Assembly (NCBI GenBank): GCA_035290065.1
Contig: DATDVD010000094.1
Location: forward strand, 1 to 8,445
From: DATDVD01 sp035290065
GTDB lineage: Bacteria; Pseudomonadota; Gammaproteobacteria; Coxiellales; Coxiellaceae
Length of the DNA stretch: 8,445 nt
Reading direction: 5' to 3'
Shown here one piece after another: positions 1 to 5,870 of this stretch. The position numbers and the translations under genes were made by a program. Position 1 is the stretch's first letter. Each line of letters starts with the position of its first letter. The notes beneath the pieces are model-generated. The model was given only the letters and a program-made list of their open reading frames with translations. It had not been told where the DNA came from and searched no databases.

Positions 1-880
1 AATTTAACAGCTGATGATTTAATAATGTTCCTTCGGGAATAAAATACACTTCCGTGGCTAATTCTCGTAATGTTTCCTTGGTTAATTGATGGCGGGATAA
101 AAGGCCTAATGCATGGCGCAAGCTCAGCATGCCTTTAACATTATTAATATCTTCAAAATACAAGGGCACGTATTGGTGCTTACAATTAACCACTTGTTCT
201 AAAATGATAGGCCATTCTTGTGACAGATCAATACCGTAAATTTCGCTGCGCGGCGTCATGGCCTCTTCAATTTCTACTTGTTCCAGATTTAAAATGCGCA
301 ATAACATTTGATGATAATTGTGAGAAATCAGCCCTTCGGCTTCAAACACGACCGTGCGTAATTCTTCCACGGTTAAAGGCTCTTTGTCGCGTTTATGCAC
401 TTTAATACCAAACACCCGCAATACGGCATTGGCCATTACATTCACCGCCCACACCAAAGGATAAAGCACCTTTAATAACCACATTAACGGCCGTGAGGAG
501 GCAAATGCCACACGCTGGGGATACAAGGCAGCAAATGTTTTAGGGGCTGTTTCGGAAAAAATCAGTATCACGAAGGTTAATATCACCGACGAATACAGGA
601 CACCGACTTGGCCAAAATAACGCAACAACAGCATCGTGGCCACCGAGGAAGCCATAATGTTGGCAAAGGTATTGCCAATTAATACTACCCCTAATAAACG
701 ATCCGGTCGTTGTAACAGTTTATCAACCCGTATGGCGGCGTGATTTTTTTTACGCACCCAATGGCGTAAACGATATCGATTTAAAAACATGGTGCCTGTT
801 TCTGCAGCCGAAAAAAACGCGGACAGAAAAATTAAAAGAACTAAACCTATCAGCAAAAAATGATCATTTGCAATATTCAA
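1..880 (-). CDS. corB: CNNM/CorC-family membrane protein CorB (YfjD), 3' end outside window
   Basis: This is an integral inner-membrane protein of the HlyC/CorC (CNNM) family, linked in other bacteria to Mg/Co efflux or homeostasis. The first 293 residues are visible. An N-terminal DUF21 region has about four hydrophobic segments (roughly residues 8-30, 62-90, 92-120 and 131-158), with the family-like strings SAAETG (24-29), RPDRLLGVVLIGN (58-70) and SETAPKT (109-115). A CBS region follows, beginning around EEAMTPRSE (205-213). YIPEGT-type text (YFIPEGT, 279-285) matches the second CBS domain of E. coli YfjD as I recall it. The CorC_HlyC C-terminal domain lies beyond the window. I chose TTG at 880 because no in-frame ATG precedes the first membrane segment, it overlaps the ypjD stop as TTGA, and GGAAG lies about 7 bases upstream. 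The pairing with ypjD next to a divergent ffh matches E. coli. Transport function is inferred from the family. Confidence 0.92.
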   Translation of the reverse strand, partial: MNIANDHFLLIGLVLLIFLSAFFSAAETGTMFLNRYRLRHWVRKKNHAAIRVDKLLQRPDRLLGVVLIGNTFANIMASSVATMLLLRYFGQVGVLYSSVILTFVILIFSETAPKTFAALYPQRVAFASSRPLMWLLKVLYPLVWAVNVMANAVLRVFGIKVHKRDKEPLTVEELRTVVFEAEGLISHNYHQMLLRILNLEQVEIEEAMTPRSEIYGIDLSQEWPIILEQVVNCKHQYVPLYFEDINNVKGMLSLRHALGLLSRHQLTKETLRELATEVYFIPEGTLLNHQLLN

Positions 881-1671
881 TGTATGGCTTCCACTACCAG
901 TTGGCTTCCTAAATAAGTAATCACCAACAACACAACCCCACCGATGGTGCTATAAATTGCCATACGGCCCCTGAGTCCCCAAAAGTATCGACCTATTAAT
1001 AATACAACAAAAACTAACCAGGCGGTGAGTGTTAGCAGGGTTTTTTGCAAAATAACGGGTTGGCTTAAAATCATGCTATGAAAAAAATAAACACTGGTAA
1101 TTAAAACGAGGGTGAGCAATAAAAATCCTATCCAAATCACCTGGAATAATAATTGTTCTTGGGTTTGCAAGGGGGGGAATTGTTTTAAAAAGGTAGTCAA
1201 GTGTTTATGCTTTAAATGACGCTCCAACATGGCATATAGCAGTGCTTGAAAACCTGCGACAATCAGTACGCCTACCGCTGACACAGACAAGAAAATATGT
1301 ACCAGCTCGTAAGGATCGCTCCCTGTCTGAACGAAAAAATGGCCTGGAAATAACATATCGATCACAATGCCAAGCGCTGCTAACGGAAAAATAAAAATGA
1401 CATTCATTTCGACGGGCTTAAAAAGGCTCATCATCGCAATCAGCAGAGCGACTACCCATAAACAAAAGGAAACCATATTTAACAGGGTTAAGTTCTGACC
1501 GGAAGCAGTATCAATGATCACATGCACCAACGCCCCGTGCATCAGCACACCCAAACACCCCAATGTTAACACCCACCGCCGCAACGGCCACTGGCGTTTG
1601 GCAACGAGCACTTGGAAATAAGCACTGAGAGAATAAAAAAGAATGGCCAACGAGGCAAAATAAAAATCCAT
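877..1671 (-). CDS. ypjD: YpjD, CcsA-like cytochrome c assembly family membrane protein
   Basis: This is a 264-residue polytopic membrane protein with about eight hydrophobic segments, related to the CcsA/CcmC family, though YpjD itself has no firmly proven haem-handling role. The conserved HIFLS block (about residues 126-130), the QEQLLFQVIWIGF stretch and the C-terminal LQKTLLTLTAWLVF ... GRYFWGLRGR ... TYLGSQLV block all resemble E. coli YpjD as I recall it. I did not see a CcsA-type tryptophan-rich haem signature. I chose the ATG at 1671 (MDFYF). The frame stays open to 1869, but that extension translates REP DNA (FLGRPRSAPT appears twice) and is almost certainly not protein. GTG at 1689 is another possible start. 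No good Shine-Dalgarno is visible before 1671. It is followed by corB with a 4-base stop/start overlap, so the two are probably co-transcribed. Confidence 0.93.
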   Translation of the reverse strand: MDFYFASLAILFYSLSAYFQVLVAKRQWPLRRWVLTLGCLGVLMHGALVHVIIDTASGQNLTLLNMVSFCLWVVALLIAMMSLFKPVEMNVIFIFPLAALGIVIDMLFPGHFFVQTGSDPYELVHIFLSVSAVGVLIVAGFQALLYAMLERHLKHKHLTTFLKQFPPLQTQEQLLFQVIWIGFLLLTLVLITSVYFFHSMILSQPVILQKTLLTLTAWLVFVVLLIGRYFWGLRGRMAIYSTIGGVVLLVITYLGSQLVVEAIH

Positions 1672-1688
1672 GATAATGAATATTATCA
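1671..1688. promoter_or_regulatory. Perfect 7-4-7 palindrome over the ypjD start, with possible extended -10
   Basis: TGATAAT, a 4-base centre (GAAT) and ATTATCA form a perfect inverted repeat that touches the first base of the ypjD start codon. On the minus strand the upstream arm reads TGTGATAAT, which fits an extended -10 element (TGn plus GATAAT) and would give a nearly leaderless ypjD message. That would be consistent with the missing Shine-Dalgarno. The arms resemble Fur-box hexamers, but the 4-base spacing does not fit the Fur pattern. The site may be a promoter with an operator, or an AT-rich coincidence. Confidence 0.3.
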
Positions 1689-1714
1689 CAATCGCTAGAA
1701 GCCGCCCATCCCCC

Positions 1715-1797
1715 GTAGGGGCAGACCGTGGTCTGCCCAAGAACACAGCACAAGATTTATCATGAAGAAAGAAGGGCAGAGCACGCTCTGCCCCTAC
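1715..1797. repeat. REPIN-like element 1: two inverted GTAG-headed REP hairpins
   Basis: The left REP is GTAG (1715-1718) plus a hairpin with arms GGGCAGACC / GGTCTGCCC around GT (1719-1738). The right REP, in the opposite orientation, is a hairpin with arms GGGCAGAGC / GCTCTGCCC around AC (1774-1793) plus CTAC (1794-1797). The 35-base interior (1739-1773) contains ACACAGCACAAGATTTAT and is shared with the copy at 5870-5948. GTAG-headed palindromes are the hallmark of bacterial REP sequences mobilised by RAYT transposases, and an inverted pair is a REPIN. No target-site duplication is visible. Confidence 0.85.
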
Positions 1798-1804
1798 GTT
1801 ATAA

Positions 1805-1981
1805 AACTTTGATCTAAATAAATCCCCCTCCCTCTTCGTAGGGGCAGACCGTGGTCTGCCCAAAAACACAGCACAGGATTTAAAGGATACCCCGCCAGAG
1901 ATAGCACAAGATTTAAAGGATGCTCAACCCGAGCATGACGCTGCTCCTCCACATGTTATCGTGCCTATCGCGAGTACTTGA
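1805..1981 (+). other. Open stretch ending in TGA: possible decayed C-terminus, no start codon
   Basis: This frame is open from just after a TAA at 1802-1804 to a TGA at 1979-1981 and has no ATG, GTG or TTG start. Its end translates as two copies of AQDLKD separated by five residues, followed by a proline-rich tail ending in HVIVPIAST. At DNA level AGCACARGATTTAAAGGAT occurs at 1870-1888 and 1903-1921, a period of 33 bases (11 codons), so the duplication keeps frame. The first part of the frame is REP DNA. It could be the remnant of a gene whose 5' part was replaced by REP insertion, or chance. No function can be assigned. Confidence 0.25.
1838..1861 (+). repeat. Solo REP element
   Basis: GTAG (1838-1841) is followed by arms GGGCAGACC (1842-1850) and GGTCTGCCC (1853-1861) around GT, identical to the left REP of both REPINs. 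The following bases (1862-1882) keep the REPIN interior text AACACAGCACAGGATTTA, but the inverted partner REP is absent. It is therefore probably a decayed REPIN that has lost its right half. Confidence 0.8.
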
Positions 1982-2012
1982 TTAGTTCTACAACAGCCCT
2001 TATTCTCTCTGC

Positions 2013-3398
2013 ATGTTTACCAACCTGACCGATCGGCTCTCCAGTGCTTTTGACCGTCTTCGCGGGCAGAAATGGCTGAGTGATGACAATATCCAAGAAG
2101 CTTTGCGGGATGTGCGCGTAGCGCTCTTAGAAGCCGATGTGGCCCTTCCCGTCGTCAAAGACTTTATTGAAGCCGTTCGCCAAAAAGCCATTGGCCAAAC
2201 CGTCACCAAAACGACTTCAGCCTGCGATACCTTTATTAAAGTTGTGCACGATGAGCTGATGTATCTCTTAGGCAATCAGTCGGCTGAACTCAGTTTCAAA
2301 GCTCAACCCCCTGTTGTATTTTTAATAGCCGGTCTTCAAGGATCCGGTAAAACTACCTCTGCTGCTAAGCTAACCAAATACCTGCAAGAAAAATTGAAAA
2401 AATCGGTGATGTTAGCCTCCACGGATATTTATCGCCCCGCTGCGATTGATCAACTGGAAACATTGGCCAAACAAGTGGGCGCTGCGTTTTATCCCTCTAC
2501 TCCCAACGATCGCCCCATTGATATTGCTAAAGCCGCTCTGAGTGACGCTAAAAAAACCTTTAAAGACGTATTAATTATCGATACCGCCGGCCGTTTGCAT
2601 ATTGACGAAACGTTGATGGACGAAATCAAAGCCATTAGCCATGCCGTTAATCCCACTGAAACCTTGCTCGTAGTAGACAGCATGGCTGGACAAGATGCCG
2701 TGCATGTAGCCAAAGCTTTTCACGAAGCGTTGCCGTTAACAGGGATTATTTTAACAAAAGCAGACGGTGACGCCAGAGGCGGTGCCGCCCTCTCCATGCG
2801 TATGGTGACCGGTTGCCCCATTAAATTTATGGGTGTCGGTGAAAAAATTGATGCGCTGGAATTATTTCATCCCGATCGCATGGCCTCCCGTATTTTGGGC
2901 ATGGGCGATATCGTTTCGTTGGTGGAAGAAGCCCAGTCTAAAATCGATCAAAAAGAAGCGGAAAAAATTGCTAAAAAATTGCAAAAGGGCCAGCGCTTCG
3001 ATTTCAACGATTTTCTCTCGCAATTACAACAAATGAAAAAAATGGGCTCCATGCAGGACATCCTGAAAAAATTACCCGCCGGAATGGCAAAAATGGCACC
3101 CGGCGCTCAAACGATGTTGGGTGACAATGCCACTCAAGGCATGGAAGCCATTATTTTATCGATGACGCCGGATGAACGCACCTTTCCCGCTAAATTAAAT
3201 GGCTCCCGCAAACAACGCATCGCCATCGGTTCTGGCCGATCTTTACAAGAAGTTAATAAGTTGATGAAACAATTGACTCACATGCAAAAAATGATGAAAC
3301 GCATGTCCGGCCAAAAAATGAAAAAGCGCCTAAAACACCTCCAATCTCATCTTTCACCTGAAATGATGGATTCCCTTCCCCCCGAATGGATGCGTTAA
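2013..3398 (+). CDS. ffh: Signal recognition particle protein Ffh (SRP54)
   Basis: This is the SRP GTPase that binds 4.5S RNA and signal sequences of nascent membrane proteins and docks with FtsY at the inner membrane. It has 461 residues, close to the usual 450-460. The N-domain helical bundle covers about 1-95, with ALLEADVALPVV at 37-48. The G domain carries GLQGSGKTT (107-115, P-loop), DTAGR (190-194), and TKADGDARGG (248-257). The methionine-rich M domain runs from about 327 with repeated Met-Lys clusters, and RKQRIAIGSGRS (399-410) is the 4.5S RNA-binding segment. I chose the ATG at 2013 because MFTNLTDRLS is the family-like N-terminus, although no convincing Shine-Dalgarno precedes it. 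It is divergent from ypjD, as in E. coli, and its stop lies 13 bases from the stop of the convergent PP2C gene with no evident terminator between them. Confidence 0.98.
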   Translation: MFTNLTDRLSSAFDRLRGQKWLSDDNIQEALRDVRVALLEADVALPVVKDFIEAVRQKAIGQTVTKTTSACDTFIKVVHDELMYLLGNQSAELSFKAQPPVVFLIAGLQGSGKTTSAAKLTKYLQEKLKKSVMLASTDIYRPAAIDQLETLAKQVGAAFYPSTPNDRPIDIAKAALSDAKKTFKDVLIIDTAGRLHIDETLMDEIKAISHAVNPTETLLVVDSMAGQDAVHVAKAFHEALPLTGIILTKADGDARGGAALSMRMVTGCPIKFMGVGEKIDALELFHPDRMASRILGMGDIVSLVEEAQSKIDQKEAEKIAKKLQKGQRFDFNDFLSQLQQMKKMGSMQDILKKLPAGMAKMAPGAQTMLGDNATQGMEAIILSMTPDERTFPAKLNGSRKQRIAIGSGRSLQEVNKLMKQLTHMQKMMKRMSGQKMKKRLKHLQSHLSPEMMDSLPPEWMR

Positions 3399-3411
3399 AA
3401 ACGAAAAAAGT

Positions 3412-5136
3412 TTAACTTCTTGATGGTCTGAGTGAAGGGGCAACTACGGTTTTCGCCTCATCACGTATTTGACGTAAATAATGACGTCCTTTGGGTTCGC
3501 CAAATATCCGTAAACCAACGCCTATCGATAAAGCAGAACCGCCCGCTAACGCTACTGGCATCGCGAAGTTCGTTACCCATTGTGCCTGCTGATGAGTGCC
3601 CCAAGAAAAATGAGAGAAGGCGGTCCAAATAGCTTTAAGCGCATGAGTAAAGGCAGACAACGTGGCTGCATGCCCTAATCCCATGCTCGCACCCACTACA
3701 AAACTTACCAGAACAAATGCCGTGGCGGCGGCTGCAAACGCTAGTAAATAACGGCCCCATTTTAACGTGGCCGGTTCTTCACTTAATTGTTGGCGAGTAA
3801 ATAATTGAACCGCGGATAATTTATCGTGGGGAGCATTTTCCGTTAAAAATACGGCTCTCAACATAGTGCTGAGTTGCGTTGTTTTTTGTTGAATGGCTTG
3901 CCCTACGGTAGCTTTAGTCGCTACAGGCGCTTCATCATATTCACGTCGCAGAATCTCTATCCACTGTTGTATGGCATTTCGAAGAGAGAACGGAATTCGT
4001 GCATTTGCTTGTACTTCTGCTAAATCTCCCATAAACCCATCGGTACAATGACAGCTACCTAAATGTAAATAACTTCTTAAATAAAATTGAACAATTCGGG
4101 GGAAATTTTCATGAGCATACTGCGCTACTTCATTTCCTCCCTGTCCATCAAAATCCCACATTAAAGCAGCTGTTGGACTACCACGCCCTGCGCGTCTATT
4201 GGCTCTTAATTGGGTACACTCCAATAAACCAATACTGATATTATCACTATATTGTCCACCAGAAACTTCTAAATAACGGCCCACACCTTCTTGTACTATT
4301 GCTTTAAGCCAAGCTTCATAATTGCCAGAACGACGAGAATCAATTTGACGTAATCGTTGACCCAACGCTTCAACCTCTGTTTGAGCTAAGCCTAAGTAGT
4401 CTAAACCATCCGACGTAGTTAAAACCCTCACGACCTCTTTTCTAGGAGACACCCACTGGTGTTGAAAAGCTAATTCAGTTGAAAAATAAGGCTTATAAGG
4501 GCTTTGACCTATTCCACGTGTTATGGCAAGCCCTGGTAATCTCGAGGGTGCAAGCCGACGAGAATCACGCTTATCCCTAACAGCCTCCAAGGTAGTTCGA
4601 TGTTGGAAAGCAATAGCTTCAATTCGCCGCTCCTCTTGCGGGCTCGATAAGCCATGAGCAGTAGTCATTAAAGCCACTTCAATTTGCTTAGCTTCTTCTT
4701 GGACTAAAATAGTTCTCGCATCACCCGCATTACCCGCTATAACATCGAGAGATCCATCCGCATTAGCGCGCACTAGCGTTATAGCGGCTGTGGCCCCAAC
4801 GGTGTCTCTTCCTTTACGGTCTATACCCTTTTCTTCAATTTCTGTGGCCAGTTGTTGGAAGGCATGCTGTAATAAATGCTGTAAAACATCCGCGGGAATG
4901 TTGGCAGGAATATCTAAAGGGATGGCTCCCACTCGGTCTTCTTGAGGTTTAGCTCGAAAGCGAGGGTCTTCGTCTCCCATCATAGGGGGCTCATGCCCTG
5001 TGTCTCGAACCGAATAAAAGCCTATATCGGCTCTATGGGTTGGTTCTTCCCAGGCCATGCCTAAGCTTTGGCGTGTTTGTAAACCGGCAGCTCGTGCTTG
5101 TGCTTTTTCTTCAGGAGATAATTCCCGTCGTGGCAT
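3412..5136 (-). CDS. PP2C-type Ser/Thr phosphatase with rearranged motif order and C-terminal membrane anchor
   Basis: This is probably a metal-dependent protein phosphatase (PPM/PP2C) of 574 residues. Visible family motifs are QEDR (65-68, the R..ED metal motif), GATAA (114-118), GNAGDAR (135-141, cf. NxGDSR), HG....EERRI (161-172), ITRGIG (205-210), TSDGL (241-245) and SDN (297-299). The DGxGG motif, which normally follows the ED motif, instead appears as WDFDGQGGNEVAQYAHENFP (327-346) after SDN. Only about 45 residues separate QEDR from GATAA, shorter than usual, which fits the absence of that segment there. The family's DGHGG histidine is Gln332. Residues about 347-460 are mainly helical. 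Two hydrophobic segments (about 463-486 and 523-546) suggest a membrane hairpin, and the tail is basic. ATG at 5136 has GAGAGG 8 bases upstream, so the start is good. The gene lies between ffh and rpsP on the opposite strand. Phosphatase activity and substrate are inferred; it could be a pseudophosphatase or a secreted effector. Confidence 0.8.
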   Translation of the reverse strand: MPRRELSPEEKAQARAAGLQTRQSLGMAWEEPTHRADIGFYSVRDTGHEPPMMGDEDPRFRAKPQEDRVGAIPLDIPANIPADVLQHLLQHAFQQLATEIEEKGIDRKGRDTVGATAAITLVRANADGSLDVIAGNAGDARTILVQEEAKQIEVALMTTAHGLSSPQEERRIEAIAFQHRTTLEAVRDKRDSRRLAPSRLPGLAITRGIGQSPYKPYFSTELAFQHQWVSPRKEVVRVLTTSDGLDYLGLAQTEVEALGQRLRQIDSRRSGNYEAWLKAIVQEGVGRYLEVSGGQYSDNISIGLLECTQLRANRRAGRGSPTAALMWDFDGQGGNEVAQYAHENFPRIVQFYLRSYLHLGSCHCTDGFMGDLAEVQANARIPFSLRNAIQQWIEILRREYDEAPVATKATVGQAIQQKTTQLSTMLRAVFLTENAPHDKLSAVQLFTRQQLSEEPATLKWGRYLLAFAAAATAFVLVSFVVGASMGLGHAATLSAFTHALKAIWTAFSHFSWGTHQQAQWVTNFAMPVALAGGSALSIGVGLRIFGEPKGRHYLRQIRDEAKTVVAPSLRPSRS

Positions 5137-5162
5137 TGCAATATCCTCTCAGTTACTTTTAT

Positions 5163-5192
5163 ATTATCAAACTATCCTTAAGGATTTATTAA
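5163..5192 (-). promoter_or_regulatory. Candidate promoter of the PP2C gene with a 12-bp palindrome in its spacer
   Basis: On the minus strand a -10-like GATAAT (5168-5163) lies 18 bases after a weak -35-like TTAATA (5192-5187), and would give a short leader before the GAGAGG ribosome binding site. The spacer contains a perfect 12-bp palindrome, ATCCTTAAGGAT (5174-5185), well placed to be an operator. Promoter calls in AT-rich DNA are unreliable and no transcript data are available. Confidence 0.3.
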
Positions 5193-5271
5193 AGAAAAAA
5201 TCGGGAATTTAATTATAAAACATTAGGTTACGTTAAATTCTGACTTGGGTGCGGCATGGCTGCAAAAACTC

Positions 5272-5300
5272 TTCCGAAACTCATTGTTTTTGTGTAGAAT
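5272..5300 (+). promoter_or_regulatory. Candidate promoter of the rpsP-rimM-trmD-rplS operon
   Basis: A good -10 hexamer, TAGAAT (5295-5300), has a weak -35 match, TTCCGA (5272-5277), at the ideal 17-base spacing. It lies about 47 bases upstream of rpsP, in the 211-base spacer between the divergent PP2C gene and rpsP. A strong promoter is expected here for ribosomal protein genes, but the weak -35 keeps confidence moderate. Confidence 0.4.
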
Positions 5301-5347
5301 ACGCGCCCTTAGAGCAACACCATTTTTAAAAGAGGTTTAAAACATTC

Positions 5348-5773
5348 ATGGTTGTCATTCGTCTTTCCCGCCAAGGTTCCAAGAAAAACCCATTTTATCA
5401 TGTAGTTGTGGCTGATCGCCGCTGTCCACGCGATGGGCGTTTTATTGAGCATGTGGGGTATTTTAACCCAGTAGCTCGTGGAAAAGCGGTTCGCCTTCGT
5501 TTGGAAAGAGAAAAATTGAATGCTTGGCTTGCGAAAGGCGCTCAGCCTTCTGAACGCGTAGCCGATCTTTTAAAAGAAGCGGATGAATTTCAAGTGGCTG
5601 AAATTTCAGCAGAATTGGCCAAAAATAGCCTTCGGGTTAAGCGGGCCACCGCTCGCAAAAGCAAGAAAATAGCGCTAACTCAAGCGGAAGCCAAAGCCAA
5701 GGCGGATGCTGAAAAAGCCGAAGCAGAAGCTCAAGCTGCTGAAGCTCCCAAAGCGGATGATGCCGCGGCTTAA
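5348..5773 (+). CDS. rpsP: 30S ribosomal protein S16 with long C-terminal extension
   Basis: S16 is an early-assembling 30S protein that binds 16S rRNA. The core is clear: MVVIRLSRQGSKKNPFYHVV (1-20), VADRRCPRDGRFIEHVGYFNP (21-41) and WLAKGAQPSERV (60-71). The usual bacterial protein is about 80-90 residues, whereas this one is 141. Residues from about 83 form an extra tail, first basic (KNSLRVKRATARKSKK) and then an Ala/Glu/Lys-rich, probably helical stretch ending in DDAAA. ATG at 5348 is preceded by AAAGAGGT with a rather long spacing of about 12 bases. It is the first gene of the classic rpsP-rimM-trmD-rplS operon; ffh, its upstream neighbour in E. coli, is separated from it here by the PP2C gene. 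A REP lies 18 bases after its stop. Confidence 0.97.
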   Translation: MVVIRLSRQGSKKNPFYHVVVADRRCPRDGRFIEHVGYFNPVARGKAVRLRLEREKLNAWLAKGAQPSERVADLLKEADEFQVAEISAELAKNSLRVKRATARKSKKIALTQAEAKAKADAEKAEAEAQAAEAPKADDAAA

Positions 5774-5791
5774 ACTCCATACCTTATTCCC

Positions 5792-5815
5792 GGGTCGACC
5801 ACGGTCGACCCCTAC
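5792..5815 (-). repeat. Solo inverted REP variant (GTCGAC stem) just after rpsP
   Basis: A hairpin with arms GGGTCGACC (5792-5800) and GGTCGACCC (5803-5811) around AC is followed by CTAC (5812-5815), which is a GTAG head read on the minus strand. It has the same 9-2-9 geometry as the other REPs, but the stem sequence differs with matching changes in both arms. It begins 18 bases after the rpsP stop and could protect the 3' end of an rpsP mRNA. Confidence 0.7.
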
Positions 5816-5870
5816 AAAGGAAAGAAGAATTCCTGGGTTCGTACAAAGGGAAGAAGAATTCCTGGGTTCG
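5813..5870. repeat. Two-copy 29-bp tandem direct repeat between REPs
   Basis: Units 5813-5841 and 5842-5870 are identical except for one base (AAAGGAAAG versus AAAGGGAAG); each contains AGAAGAATTCCTGGGTTCG. The unit edges coincide with the REP head tetranucleotides: the first starts in CTAC of the upstream REP and the second ends at the G of GTAG of the downstream REPIN. This suggests the duplication arose with the REP insertions. Confidence 0.85.

Noticed and set aside
220..405. Small forward-strand protein in the first kilobase
   Set aside because: It lies antisense to the well-supported corB frame and shows no domain features.
1671..1688. Fur box at ypjD
   Set aside because: GATAAT/ATTATC hexamers are present, but the 4-base gap does not match the Fur spacing of 1 or 7, and there is no third hexamer.
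1715..1861. CRISPR array
   Set aside because: The repeats are hairpin pairs of REP type, too few, irregularly spaced and with conserved rather than unique interiors.
1672..1869. N-terminal extension of YpjD to a 330-residue protein
   Set aside because: The extra residues are translated REP DNA, and the family length fits the start at 1671.
3396..3440. Bidirectional terminator between ffh and the PP2C gene
   Set aside because: Only a weak AAGTT/AACTT repeat is present, too short for a stable stem.
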